A stretch of 64,000 nt of DNA from Ochotona curzoniae (GCF_017591425.1 NW_024466421.1:620001-684000); one strand, 5' to 3'. Positions 1 to 11,479 are shown, counted from the stretch's first letter. Translations and numbers: made by a program. The notes: generated by a model from the sequence alone, not told the origin.

Positions 1-2404
1 TCTGTCCTGCTGCCTGCTGTGACCCTGTGGAAGATTGATTCCACTTACCAGCAGTTCATGGGGTCACAGGCATCCCAGGATGTGACGGTCCCTGAGCCAC
101 AGACACGGGCAGGGGCGTGGGGACACCATCTGGACCCTTGTTCGCTGACTTCCCCTAGGGTTCAGGAGCGGATTCGGCTCACGGGGTTTATGCTCGGCAC
201 ACGCTCAGGCCTTGGGAGTGAGGGCTGTGCTGCTCCCTGGCTCCCACAGCCAGTCGGACCCCACACTCTCTAGGCCTCTTGGGGAATGGGTGCACTGGGT
301 AGGGGGCTTCCCACAGGGACGCCGTGGGGCTTCTGTGGACTCCTGCCCTGCACAGGAAGTGCTGATGGCTCTACTCCTGAGAGGAGGAATATCCGTGTGT
401 AGGAGAGATCTGCTTCTTTGAACGAACTCAGATTCTCAGTCTCCCCCACGGTCCCCTGTCAACACCTCGCAGGCCGCGTGGCTGAGAAGCAGAGCAGCGA
501 GAGGTCCCCAGGTACATGGAGGTCGGCTCCGCCCAGCAGATGCCTTTGGGGGCAAGCGCTTCCCGTGGAGTCGCAGGGATAAGCGCATCTCCATCTTCCG
601 CAAAGTTCCATAAAGCCGCTTCCCTCCAGGCAGATTTGCTTCCTGCTGAGCCATGTCCCCCTGAGGTTTCCTTGTCTAGGGAGCCTGGTCTGGACTGTGT
701 CCCCCCTAGGCTGCCAGGTTGTGAGATTGCCTGAGCTTGAAGCTCCAGGATTCCACAGGGACAGAGAATCTTGCACCCAGGGGCCTCAGGTAGGCCCAGT
801 CAAATGCCGTCCCACTGTAGGCTGTGCTGCTGCCACTGCAACTGCTGCCTCTTGGCCTGGGTTGGCACAGGCAGGAGCCGCCATTGCTGTCCCTGCCGGG
901 TGTGGCTGTCTGGACCTGGCGCTGCCCATCCTGGTGGGAGCTCTCGAGGGCATCCCCGGGGGCTGTCGTGTGCAGTGGAACCCCGCCACATGGTGGCCGA
1001 GGCAGAAGGAACAAGTAGATGAGCGTCAGATGGGAAAGGGCCCAGTGAGTGGCAGGGCGTCACGCACCGTCTAACGAATGCCCAGGCCCCAGTGCCATGG
1101 AGAAGCAAGCCTGCTGGGACACTCCGGCGACGAGCCCACGGCCGAGCCTGCTCCTGGATCGCCAAGATCCCGGGACGGAACTGTCAGAAAACAGAAAAGT
1201 TAAAGCACACAATACCTTAAAGGAGACACCGCGTCTCTTAGGGGCCGTGTTGGCCCTGCTGGCAGCGGCCACTCTGAGCATCTATTACTTATGTAACACA
1301 GCACCTGCAGCTACCAGCCTCACGGTGCCATGCCCGGGAGACAGCTCCGGCACCTGGCACTCTGGGCGGGGACCCAGCTCCCGGCCCTGGCCACGGGGAG
1401 TGTAAACAGCCGCCAGCTGTTTGCTCCCTGTGTGCTTCAACCAGCTGTGTCTGTCAGGAGCAGGCGCAGGCCGTGAGCGCGTCACCGGAGTGTCCCAGGA
1501 GGCTCAGCGGAGGGGCCCGGGCGGTCGCCCTGAGGTTGCTCATTCACAGACCAGACCGGAGTGAGGCCGGTGGCGCTCACTGACACGAGTGGGTCTTGAC
1601 CAGTCAGCATGGCCAGACCTGCTCTGCCACAGCCCCGGCCTTCTGTCTGCACTTTGGTTTGGCTGTTTGCGGGGATCTGGGCCTTTGCCTTGCACCTGTT
1701 CCTGCTCTCTGCTGCGTTCTAACCCTTCATCAGACGGTGCGTGACGCCCTGCCAGTGTGCTGGTGGCCCCGAGACCACTCACTGGGCCCTTTCCCATCTG
1801 ATATCCATCTACTTGTACCTTCTGCCTTGGTCACCGTGTAGTGGGCCAGCGGAGCCCCGACTGGGTGGGGGCTCAGGGACCTGCACTGGCCCCTCAGCAG
1901 GGGGGATGGGAAGGAGGGATGCGTGCCGTAGAGGGGACAGGCTGCCAGCGTGGCAGGGATCTTAGGGTCTGCCTCATCCAACCGCTGAGGGCCCCCACAC
2001 GCGCACACAGCCTGCTGTTCCCCACACTCCGGTCCCTCCTGCCTTGGGCCGGTCTGGCAGTCCGGGGCCTGGGGGATTGAAGCCGGATGCTTCTGGGCAG
2101 TGCCCGTCCCGGTCCTCAGGAGGAGGGGGGGCAAGTGGGCCGCACAGGCAGCAGGACACCGTGTGGGCCACAGCGTGTCACAGTGCCTGGCTGTGTGTCC
2201 CAGCACGGACTCCTGGTTCCAGGGTTCTTATTAAGGACACAGAACCCTGGCAGGTGGCAGCAATGACTCAAGCTCCTGGGTCCCTGCCCTCGTGGGAGAC
2301 CTGGACAGAGCGTGGGGTCCAGCCCGAGGCCTGGCCCAGCCCCGCTCCCTGAGGCCGTTTGGCAGTGAGGCAGTGCGTGGACAACCTCTCTCCTCCTCCT
2401 GCCA
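1..2404. other. GC-rich low-copy sequence, no gene recognised
   Basis: This stretch has open frames on both strands but no recognised protein domain, start context or splice series. Positions about 1165-1320 are less GC-rich and contain short A-rich runs; an open frame there could encode a hydrophobic segment (LLGAVLALLAAATLSIYYL), but nothing else supports a gene. No CSINE or L1 was recognised. It is most likely intergenic or intronic. Confidence 0.6.
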
Positions 2405-2630
2405 CAGTTCAAATTAAAAAAGAAAAGAAAAACAGTTCTTAAATGTATGCTGTAACTTTTAGAGTAACTATACTTTTTTTCCCAAGAGATATAAATATAT
2501 CAATAGAGGGAAATGAGATCGTAAAGTACATTTAATTCAAGCCCTAATGGTAAATACCCTTGAAATCCTTGTGATGCAAACTGACAGAGTGTGTGAGAAT
2601 AGAGAAAAAGAAAGCAAGTAACAAGTTCAG
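2405..2630. promoter_or_regulatory. AT-rich island, candidate non-coding element
   Basis: About 220 bases switch abruptly from GC-rich to AT-rich sequence with A-runs, ATAAATATAT and TTTAATTC. The island does not look like a CSINE tail and is not a simple repeat. It directly abuts the 79-bp tandem array. It could be a conserved regulatory element or an old unrecognised transposon; only alignment can separate these. Confidence 0.3.
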
Positions 2631-2631
2631 A

Positions 2632-2868
2632 GCCAGTGGGAGGACAGGACAGGGGCTGCCCATCGCCATGGGACAGCAGCTGTGGGTCCCACAGGCAGGC
2701 TTGATGGGGTGCCAGTGGGAGGACAGGACAGGGGCTGCCCATCGCCGTGGGACAGCAGCCGTGGGTCCCACAGGCAGGCTTGATGGGGTGCCAGTGGGAG
2801 GACAGGACAGGGCCTGCCCATCGCCATGGGACAGCAGCCGTGGGTCCCACAGGCAGGCTTGATGGGGT
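2632..2868. repeat. 79-bp minisatellite, 3 copies
   Basis: Three adjacent 79-bp units begin at 2632, 2711 and 2790, each opening GCCAGTGGGAGGACAGGACA and closing with GGCAGGCTTGATGGGGT. The copies differ at only a few positions. A partial fourth start (GCCAG) lies at 2869. Open frames on both strands across this interval are by-products of the repeat. Confidence 0.95.
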
Positions 2869-2880
2869 GCCAGGCCCCAG

Positions 2881-3289
2881 CACTCTCCCGCAGCGGCCAG
2901 GCAGGTCAGCCACAGCGTTCCTACAGCCCCAGTGAAGGGCGCATGCTCATGTCTGGCCCAAGCCGCCCTGCTGGTTACCAGCACGCAGGGTGACCCAGCC
3001 CTGGAAACCAAGGCCACAGCTAGGGGCAGAGGCGGGCCCGGGCGGCCTCAGGTGGCTCTCAGTGGAGTGGGCCTCCACCCTGGACCACAGCCCCGGGGGT
3101 CAGGGTGTGGCCAGCCCCTCAGTTCACCCCCAGTGCTGGCTGGTGGTTAGTGTCCAGTGGAGGTTGGCCAGAGTTGTCTGGGCCAGTGACAGGAGGCCCA
3201 CCACCTCAGCTTTCTCTGCCCTGACTCAGCCCTCTGGTTGGCATCTAGGGCCAGCCAGGGCTTCCTGGAGAAGCCCATTTAAATTCTCC
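2881..3289. other. GC-rich low-copy sequence
   Basis: No repeat, RNA gene or credible exon was seen between the 79-bp array and the next AT-rich island. Confidence 0.5.
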
Positions 3290-3375
3290 TCACAGCACCG
3301 CAAACTGCAGTGTGAAATGGTTTATTAAAATCTAATTAGCCAAACGCCAAATAATCACACACCCGCTTAACTCCT
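3290..3375. promoter_or_regulatory. AT-rich island with TAATTAG and paired GCCAAA
   Basis: A compact element carries a homeodomain-type core (CTAATTAG) followed by two GCCAA half-sites of the NFI type (AGCCAAACGCCAAA) and AATAATCA. It sits in GC-rich flanks and is not part of a recognised transposon. A role as enhancer or conserved non-coding element is inferred from motif density only. Confidence 0.35.
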
Positions 3376-5477
3376 TCCTGTCAGCAAGCCCAGTGGCTGG
3401 CGCCGGGGCTGCTGTCCCCTGCTGTCGGTGGCCACTGCTGCTGCCGGTGACCCTGTGTCTAGGCGGTCTCCACAAGTGACCCGGCAGGTGCAGGTGCCAC
3501 GCCTGCCCAGCCACGCTGCCTCCTCTGCTCGGCCCCTCCCCCAGGCACACGTGTGCGTGTCCAGCAGGGGCCTCAGCCGACCTTGGCTCAGGAGGTCGCC
3601 CGAGGGAGTCACCAGCTTTGCTGCCTGCAAGTGCTGGTCTGAGGAGGAGGTTCGTGTGCAAGTCAACTGGATAAATGACGATGGAGCAGGTGCCATGGGA
3701 GCTCAGGGGCGAGACCGTGGCCCTGCCTTGGGGCTTCGCAGGGCTGTGCTGGCACGGGGTCCAAAGAACATGGAGGAGTTTATGCTCAAGGCAATGGGGC
3801 AGAAGTTGCAGGGACGGGAAGGCGTGCAGTGATGAGGCTCCTGTGTGCCCCTGCCCCTCTGCAGCCCACAGACCACCGTCTAAGGGGACGAGGTGCTCCC
3901 TGCCTTTTATCATGTGTGCTGTGAGCTCGGCATGTCATGCGCACCACGTGTGGTGCCCAGCATGGTCACTTCCCGTCGTGGTTACCATGCAGTGTGATTT
4001 GTGTCCATCAGGGTTCCTGGCCATGGTGCCCTCTGTCCATCATGACCTCTAATCCCTGTGGCCTCTGGCCCGATGACCTCCCTCCCCCATGGCTCCTGTG
4101 GCCTCTGACCCCCATGGCCTGCCTCCTCCATGGTCTCTGACCCTCCATGGCCTCCCTGCCCTGTGGTCTCTGTCCCTGTGGCTTCCCTCCCATGCTGCCA
4201 AGCTCCATCACACTGAGCCTACAGGGATCTTTGAGCCCCCACGTCCCTGCAAGTGACAGCTCCCTGGGACCCACACCCTGGGTGTAGGCACTGAATAAGT
4301 TCACCCAAGCCCACCTTTCCAGCTTCAGCTCCTAAACTGCCCAAAGGCCATTCTGGCCTAGGCCCCAGCCAAGCATCCCATCCCTCAGGGTACACCTGGG
4401 GGGCCCTTGCAGCCACGGCCTGGGCCATCCTCTGAGGGTGTCTGGGTTCTCATCTTGGCCCCTGGCTGTGGCTGGTGGTGCCTCTCCCATTGGCAGAGGC
4501 TTGAGGTGCACAGGCTGAGCACACATGTCCTGCCCTTTCTCAGGACTCAGTCTTGGCGTCCCCAGGAGACGGCCCCACCGCTGCATCCCACCGGGGCTTC
4601 TGAATGACCAGCCCCTGGATGTGGACTTCACCAGGCCCCCCGAGGGGCAGAGCCCATCCTGCTGTGGCACAGCCAGGCCACTGCTCAGTGTTCCCAACCA
4701 TAGCCGAGAACAGTGGCACAGTGCCCACATACTTCAGGGCTGCAGGTAGGCACTACACAGACACACAAGTGTGTGGTTACATGTGCAACATGTGGTGCAC
4801 ACACATGGATGACCTCTCACAGGCGTGGGAGATGCCCTGGGATCCTCTGGCTTCCTCCCGTGTGAAGCTGAGGCCATGGAAAGCTGGCAGCTTCCAGGCA
4901 AGCAGAGGCCATGAGCGTGGCTGGGCGCTGGCCCTTCACTGCTGCCCATGGGCGTGGCTGATGTTGACCCTGCTCCACTGCCCTGGCCATTGCCCACTCC
5001 ACTCCGTCTACCTGCTATGGACGGAAGCCTGGACGTCCAGGACACAGCCTCACGGAGCAGGGAGCCTGGCAGTGTCCTGGGCTTGCTGAACACTCAGACG
5101 TGAACCTGTGAGGCCGGAAGCCAAGAGCACGGGTTGGGGTGAACTCTGAGGGAGTGACAGACAAGTGTGGCCAGTGGCTATGTGATGTGCTTGTCCTAGC
5201 CCATCAAATTGCCACCAACGGCCCGTGTCATTGCAGGTGGTTGACAGCTGGGTAACAGCTACACAATGCAGGCCTCAAAGCAGAGGGAGGGGCCAACTCC
5301 ATCTGTCCCTCACGCCGCCTCCCCCAACAGCCTGCACAGTGCTCTGAGGACAACCCCAAGGCCAGGTTCTAGGAAAGGCTGGGATGCCAGGTGTACAGGT
5401 GTGAGATGCACACGGGTCAGGTGAGCAGGTGTGAGGGAGCAAGTGTCAGAAGAGAGGCGGGAAGCTCCACACATGCC
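3376..5477. other. GC-rich low-copy sequence with degenerate short repeats
   Basis: No gene was recognised. Positions about 4010-4180 hold a degenerate repetition of phrases such as CCATGGCCTCTGACC and GTGGTCTCTG, a decayed minisatellite. The remainder looks like unique sequence. Confidence 0.5.
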
Positions 5478-6235
5478 CCTCAACGACCACCCAGGGGACG
5501 GGATGGTGACACCGAGAGCACGCCCCCAATGACCACCCAGGGGATGGGGTGGTGACACCGAGAGCACACCCCCAACGACCACCCAGGGGACGGGATGGTG
5601 ACACCGAGAGCACGCCCCCAATGACCACCCAGGGGACGGGATGGTGACACCGAGAGCACGCCCCCAATGACCACCCAGGGGACGGGATGGTGACATTCAG
5701 ACAGCATGTCCCTCCCAGTGACCACCCAGGGGATGGGGTGGTGACACCGAGAGCACGCCCCCAATGACCACCCAGGGGATGGGGTGGTGACACCGAGAGC
5801 ACACCCCCAACGACCACCCAGGGGACGGGATGGTGACATTCAGACAGCATGTCCCTCCCAACGACCACCCAGGGGATGGGGTGGTGACATTCAGACAGCA
5901 CGCCCCCCAGTGACCACCCAGGGGATGGGGTGGTGACACCGAGAGCACGCCCCCAATGACCACCCAGGGGATGGGGTGGTGACATTCAGACAGCACGCCC
6001 CCCAGTGACCACCCAGGGGATGGGGTGGTGACACCGAGAGCACGCCCCCAATGACCACCCAGGGGATGGGGTGGTGACATTCAGACAGCACGCCCCCCAG
6101 TGACCACCCAGGGGACGGGATGGTGACACCGAGAGCACGCCCCCCAGTGACCACCCAGGGGATGGGGTGGTGACATTCAGACAGCATGTCCCTCCCAATG
6201 ACCACCCAGGGGATGGGGTGGTGACACTGAGACCA
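5478..6235. repeat. 46/49/51-bp minisatellite, 16 units, two unit types
   Basis: The phrase GACCACCCAGGGGA begins at 5485, 5531, 5577, 5623, 5669, 5720, 5766, 5812, 5863, 5912, 5958, 6007, 6053, 6102, 6149 and 6200. Short units (46 bp) contain ACCGAGAGCAC; long units (49-51 bp) contain ATTCAGACAGCA. From about 5912 to 6102 they alternate to give a 95-bp dimer. Several minus-strand frames stay open through the array and give proline/glycine/tryptophan-rich strings, which is expected of a repeat and not evidence of a protein. Confidence 0.97.
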
Positions 6236-6660
6236 TGTGCTCATAGAGTGGGCTCCCCAGGGGTCTGTGGACCCCTACACAGTCTTGGGGTGCAGTGCCC
6301 TGTGCCTGGACTCCTTCCTAGCGGCCACCAGCAAGAGATGCAGGAGGACCCGAGTCAGGCCGCAGTGCCTGAGGGTGTGGCCTGGTCCCCCGTCCAGTTG
6401 AGGGCAAGACAGGCAATTGCAGTGACTGTCACAGCTGGAGACAGGCCTGGGACAGAGGCTGAGCTGGCCCAGGTCACACACACTGGCGGGCACCGGGGCT
6501 TCTGAAGGAGGTGGCCGCTGGGAACACAGGGCTCCTGAAGCTGGGGGCAAACCCAGGGAGGAGGAGGCCCTGCAGGAGGGAAGCCCCGGCGCTGGGCTCA
6601 GGGCCTGGCACAGCCGCCTCCCACCGTCGGGGTCCGGCCCGCCGTGCATCAGGAGCACGC
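6236..6660. other. GC-rich low-copy sequence
   Basis: Nothing beyond composition-driven open frames is visible between the minisatellite and the next AT-rich island. Confidence 0.5.
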
Positions 6661-6830
6661 TGGCTGTCAATAGCAGCTCCTAATTAAGCACTAATTGGTT
6701 CTCCAAAGATATTTATTGACTTGGAGTGTCTGTAATCAGACGCGTCCTACACGCTTGTAAAGGCTCGTTAATTTTTTTGATAATTAAGTGGCACTTAATG
6801 AAATCAGAATCACTGGCCGGCCTCCTCCAC
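6661..6830. promoter_or_regulatory. AT-rich island with clustered TAATTA-type motifs
   Basis: Within about 170 bases are CTAATTAAGCACTAATTGG, CTGTAATCAG, GTTAATTTTTT, GATAATTAAG and CTTAATG, a dense set of homeodomain-type cores. The flanks are GC-rich and the interval matches no CSINE, L1 or MIR I know. This is one of the best candidates in the window for a conserved developmental enhancer core. The function is inferred. Confidence 0.45.
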
Positions 6831-7402
6831 ATGAAACCTCTCTTGGCCTCAGTGACTCAACGGCCCCCGTGGTCAGCTCCTCAGCTTGGCCCTGGCCACC
6901 GGCAGGGGACAGGGAGACCCGCAGGCTGGGGTATCTCAGTGGAGGTGCTCCCGGGCAGGCGCCGGTACCACAGCACGCAGCAGTGCAGGGCCGGGGAAGG
7001 AGAGCTCAGCCTGGGAGAGACCCTTGGCTGCTCCCTCTGCTCCCCACCCTCAGGCATCCCTAGGGACCTGGGCACCTGCTTGAGCTCGCCCCTGACACAC
7101 CCCCAGACCACCCAGGACCCCTCATTAGCATCACGAGAGGCTTGGTGCCCCTTCCTCTGCCCTCGGCTTCTGGCTTTCTCAACAGCTGGGTACGCCGGGC
7201 CCCATGCTGCCTGGATGGCAGGTGGAGGAGGCAAGGAGTCCAGCTCACTTCTGCTGGGGGCAGTGTGGACGCGGTCCCTTGGCCTGTGGACCTTGATGTG
7301 TTGGGGTGGACCAGGTGCTCTCAAGTGCCTTAAATTTCCAGCAGACTCCGGCCAGTCTTCAAGATCAGTCACCCTGGGCCCCGTTAAGTGCTGTTCTGGA
7401 GG

Positions 7403-7480
7403 ACTGAACTCCAGGGTTGTGTGACCCTAGATGAACCCCTCATCTCCTTCTGCACATAGAAACCAGGAACAGTGGGCATG
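7403..7480 (+). mobile_element. MIR SINE fragment
   Basis: The wording TTGTGTGACCCTAGATGAAC followed by a C/T-rich segment and CTGCACATAGAAA resembles the central and 3' core of MIR (TGTGTGACCTTGGGCAAGT, then CCTCATCTGTAAAAT). The match is short and diverged, as expected for this old family. Confidence 0.45.
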
Positions 7481-7601
7481 GCCGTAGGACAGTCCCCAGC
7501 TTGGGCTGAGCACTGAGGGTTCCCAGGAACCCCCCAGCCAGGTCTGGGGTGTCAACACCATTGGTGCAGAAGTCGGAGGGGCTGCTGCTTAGTCCATGAT
7601 T

Positions 7602-7712
7602 TCTCTGGGCAGTCAGGCCACAACCTCCCTGGGCGGTCAGTCTGCAGCCTCCCTGGACGGTCAGTCCAGGGCCTTGTCAGCACGCAGCCTCCTTGGGCAG
7701 TCAGGCTGCAAG
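7602..7712. repeat. Degenerate ~27-bp tandem repeat, about 4 units
   Basis: The phrase GGGCAGTCAGGC/GGGCGGTCAGTCTGCAGCC/GGACGGTCAGTCC/GGGCAGTCAGGCTGCA recurs with intervening CCTCC. The units are diverged, suggesting an old expansion. Confidence 0.6.
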
Positions 7713-8902
7713 CCAGGCACTGCGTGGATGAGGACCAATGCCTCATCGATCCCGCGGAAAGACGAGTGCTCAGGAAATGAACAGAGCCAGTGCGAGGAAT
7801 GCCAAGGGGGTGTAAACCCATGCAAGGGGAGATGAGACGCCAGGCACCCGGCAGGCAGGAGAAGGATCGATGCTGGCTCCGGCCCCACCAGCCTTGGGAG
7901 GTCAGCTGAAGGGGAGTTGGGGCCCGGGAGGAGGAGGCAAGGTCGGAGGTGTTAGGCTGCCTGCAACCTGACCCCTGACAGACACGGCCTCCGTGATGTC
8001 TTGATGCCTGGCATCGACCCACTGACCAAGCACACAGGCTCACCTTGGTCTCAGCTGCTCTTTGGGAGGACCTTGGTGCACACGGGTGAAGGGCGAGGCC
8101 GCGGCGCTCATGGAAGCAAAGGTTCCAGGGCCCAGTGGAGAACAGAGTAAGGGATGAATGAGCCTCAAGGCGGAAACCTGAACTCCCCTCTGCTTTGCTC
8201 CCAGCGGACACCAGCGGGCACCTAGGCCCTCCGTGTGCTTGGCTGCGGCACCCCGTGGGGTAGTTCAGCACCAGCGAGAGCACCATGCCACTGCCTGCCC
8301 GGGGGTGGCCTTGATCTGGGCCAGAGTCTTGCCCTTGGATGCCCAAGGCCCCCTGAAGCCTGTTGACTTCCAGGGGCTCAGGACTGGGAGAGCTCATGGC
8401 CCACACTCCAGTCCTGGCTGTGCTCCCCTGGCTGGGGGCTTCGGGGCTCCAGAGGGCTGGGTACCCCCGCAGGGCTGTGTAGTTTGGGCCCGAAAGCTCC
8501 TCCACCCCATCCCACTCTCACATGGCTCCACCTCCCACTTCCAGGAAAACTGGTCCCCCAGTGGCCTGGGGCCAGCACCATCCAGGGACCCTGAGGCCAG
8601 AGCAGTTGACAACACCAAGATAAACCAGGGCCATGGTCTGGGCAGCTGTGGGCCATGCTGCTTCCTGGGGCCAGTTACTGGCCTCTGCACTGTACCACAA
8701 GATGCCTGCAGGGGGCTGCCCCTCCTCAACCTGGGAGACTAGGGTGGGGGCCTCCCAAGGCCCTACCTGTCCTCCTTGCCCACCCTCAGGACCCTGAGCG
8801 TGGAAGTTGGGATGGGGAGATGTCACCTCGCTTGACTCCCATTGTGAGGCCTTGCCTTCTCCATGGGAGGCTCCCATAAGCTTCTTTTGCTCAGTGTCCA
8901 AA

Positions 8903-9186
8903 GACGGTGACAGAGTCTGTCCCATGCCGGCCGGGAGAGCAGTGCCTAGTGGAGACAAACAGGGACCAGTGCAGCTGGGCCAGGGGGTGCAGAGACAAAG
9001 ACAGTGACAGAGTCTGTCCCATGCCAGCTGGGAGAGCAGCGCCCAGTGGAGACAAACAGGGGCCAGTGCAGCTGGGCCAGGGGGTGCAGAGACAAAGACG
9101 GTGACAGAGTCTGTCCCATGCCGGCCGGGAGAGCAGTGCCCAGTGGAGACAAACAGGGGCCAGTGCAGCTGGGCCAGGAAGTGCAG
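8903..9186. repeat. 97-bp minisatellite, ~3 copies
   Basis: The phrase GTGACAGAGTCTGTCCCATG begins at 8907, 9004 and 9101, giving an exact 97-bp period. Copies differ by a few substitutions; the last is slightly truncated near 9186. The proline-rich open frames on either strand here arise from the repeat. Confidence 0.95.
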
Positions 9187-9938
9187 GGCCATTCCCTTTC
9201 CTAAGAAGAGGGCATTGCTCGCGGACGGCCACCAAGAAGTCAGTGTGTCAACAGGGAGCTCTGAGACGGGGCGGAGCCAGACTGAGGCCACTCAGGGATC
9301 ACTCAGGCTGCCACCTGCAGGTATGGGGGACCTGGAGCAGAGCAGAGCCTGCCCGTCTCAGGCCTGGCATGGGGAGGAGTGGTCGGCTGTCATTCTCACC
9401 ATGCTCAGAGCTGCCCTGATGGCAGATGGACCTAGCACAGCGGCCAGGCTCTGGTGCCCACGCCTGGCCGAAGGCCTGGTGGATCACAGCGGTCTCCTGT
9501 CTGCAGGCCTCCCCACAACCCTGTGACACAGAACACACCTCCTGTGGATCGCAGGGGTCGCCAGCTGTCACACGACAAGTGTGTGTGACCCATGACACCT
9601 CACTGAGCCCTCCATGTGCTCCGTGTGAGAGCTAGGATCAGACATGTATGTGACACACCAAGGCTGCAGAGTGGAGCATGTGTGTGACACGTCAAGGCCA
9701 GAGAAGGCACATGTGTGACACGCCAAGGCCACAGAGCGGGGCATGTATGTGACATGTCAAGGCCACCTAGCAAGGAAGCATGGGTGCCAGTCGAGTCTGT
9801 GCCTCGGGGGTGGTCCACACCCTCCCGGCCCTCGTGCCCGATGTCCCAGGTCCCTCACAGCACAGGCCGTCCCCGTGCAGCCCAAGCGACACTGGACGTG
9901 CTCTCATCCCCCGGGCCAGAGCTTTCCAGGAGGATGAA
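9187..9938. other. GC-rich low-copy sequence
   Basis: No gene seen. A short 33-bp array inside this interval is listed separately. Confidence 0.5.
9643..9768. repeat. ~33-bp minisatellite, 4 copies
   Basis: The unit is roughly CATGTGTGTGACACGTCAAGGCC plus a variable AGAG-rich end. Copies start near 9643, 9677, 9709 and 9742 with moderate divergence. Confidence 0.8.
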
Positions 9939-10035
9939 GATGTTATGTATCGATTGCTGAGCCCTGCACCTTCCTGGCCCATCCCTCACTGCCCAGACCC
10001 GGGAAGCAATTATTGCCAGAATCGATTGTCCCTGA
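9939..10035. promoter_or_regulatory. AT-rich island with two ATCGATTG copies and CAATTATTG
   Basis: Two ATCGATTG sites (one after ATGTT-ATGT, one after GCCAGA) flank AAGCAATTATTGCC. The ATCGAT/CAATTA mix suggests CUT/ONECUT- or homeodomain-type binding. No known transposon matches. Enhancer function is inferred from motif content. Confidence 0.35.
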
Positions 10036-11479
10036 GCCACTGCCTCAGGCCACAGCTGCCAGGACCCTCTGGGAGCAGGGGTGGGGGAGGCGGAGGAAGC
10101 CAAGCCCCACAGCGTCACAGACTCTCCAGGGCAGGCCCGTGGCGGGTGAGAGGCCAGGACGGCGGGGACAGCTGGAATTCATCTAGCCTAACCCGCGATG
10201 CTGCCCATGGGCCTCACGCCAGTGCTCCCAAACATGACCGCCCAGCTTGGTTCTCGGTCAGCTTGGGTGCCCGCCAAGCACCTGCTTCCTCATGTTCCCC
10301 TCCGGCTGGCCCGTCCCTTGGCCACAAGCCTGACCCTCATCTTGGGGTCTCCAGGATGGTCTGCTGAGGGCTGGGCAGCGAAAGGGTACAGGCAGCAAAG
10401 GAGGCTCCATGAGCCTGCCTTGCCCCTTCCTGCTGCGTTTAGGACATGCGCAGGCCCTGCAGGTGCACATGGGACCAGCCCCAGGCACGAGGCTATCCCC
10501 GTAGGGGCCTCACATTCCCCACCTGCACCACACGCAGCTGCGATGAGCGTGACATGCGCCACCCAGCTGCTCACACTGCCCAGCATGCAGCAGGCATTCC
10601 CCACCCCCAGCCAGACCCAGGCCATCACAAAGCCAAGCGGTACAGGAGCGGCATGTCACAGGTGTGCCGCTGGCTGCAAGCACAGCAGCTCTGGGGGCTG
10701 GCATTCGGCACCTTGCAGGGGGCAGCCAGGACTGGCGGGTTGACCCCGCCCTTGGGGGGCCCTGACATGAGTAGCCTCCCCGTTGCCACAATGACAGCTT
10801 CTGTGGGTGCCGCGCTGCCGGCAGCCTTGAAGAGCCCCGCGTGAGACCACATGGTTGGGGAGTCTGGTGATCCAGGGGCCACAGCCCTAAAGCAGGGAGG
10901 GGGAGGAAGCCAGCCTAATGAGGAGGTGGGTGGGGGCGGGCACAGGCCTGCTGGGCCCCTTCATGCCCGTGCAGGCTCCCGCCTTCCGGACAGAAGTAGG
11001 GCCCCGAAGGCCAGAAGCCATGGTTGGGTGCAGCTGCAAACAAAGCCGGCTTGTACATCCAGATCCTGACAACAAGTGTCCCCGCTGAGGTGGGGGCCCA
11101 GCAAGCTCTGAACAAATGAACACCCCTACCGCATTCTCCGGGTGTGGCAGAGTTGTGCCCTTCCCTCCCCAATGCCCCCTCTTTCAGGCACTGAGCCAGG
11201 GCCCCTTGCACCACAGGCCACCTGCTCAGCCTGGGCCATGACCTTGATATTGACACCCAGGCGCTTGGCCACAGTGGTGGAGCAGCTGGGACTCAGGGAG
11301 GCTGACTCTGCACGCGGCCGGCCGGCCAGGAGCTTCCTCCTGCAGACCCAGCAGCCAGCGGCTCTCTGCCCTGCTCCTCCGGCCTCAGCAATGGAGGACC
11401 TGGCTCCTCCCCCTACCCCAGGGAGGGCCTGGCCTCCTTCCCAGGACAGGGGGGTCAGGTGTCTCGTCCTTGGCCTTGA
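10036..11479. other. GC-rich low-copy sequence with one exon-like stretch
   Basis: Mostly unique GC-rich sequence with no recognised repeat. The minus strand across about 11212-11300 reads with codon use typical of a real exon (peptide TTVAKRLGVNIKVMAQAEQV), but I do not recognise the protein and see no companion exon. It may be chance, an exon of an unseen gene, or a decayed processed copy. Confidence 0.4.

Larger units (their letters stand above)
6831..8902. other. GC-rich low-copy sequence
   Basis: No gene recognised. The longest open frame on the minus strand covers 7552-8505 but has no known domain and low-complexity proline/serine/glycine content typical of GC-rich non-coding DNA. A MIR remnant and a short 27-bp repeat inside it are listed separately. 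Confidence 0.5.

Noticed and set aside
1049..1405. Plus-strand frame with a hydrophobic segment that could be a membrane span
   Set aside because: A single hydrophobic run is not enough; no family match, and the frame is short and isolated.
5310..6244. Several overlapping minus-strand frames with Pro/Gly/Trp repeats
   Set aside because: All frames are open across a 46-51-bp minisatellite; no independent evidence for a protein.
7552..8505. 317-codon minus-strand frame
   Set aside because: Low-complexity composition, no domain, and opposite frames open in the same interval.
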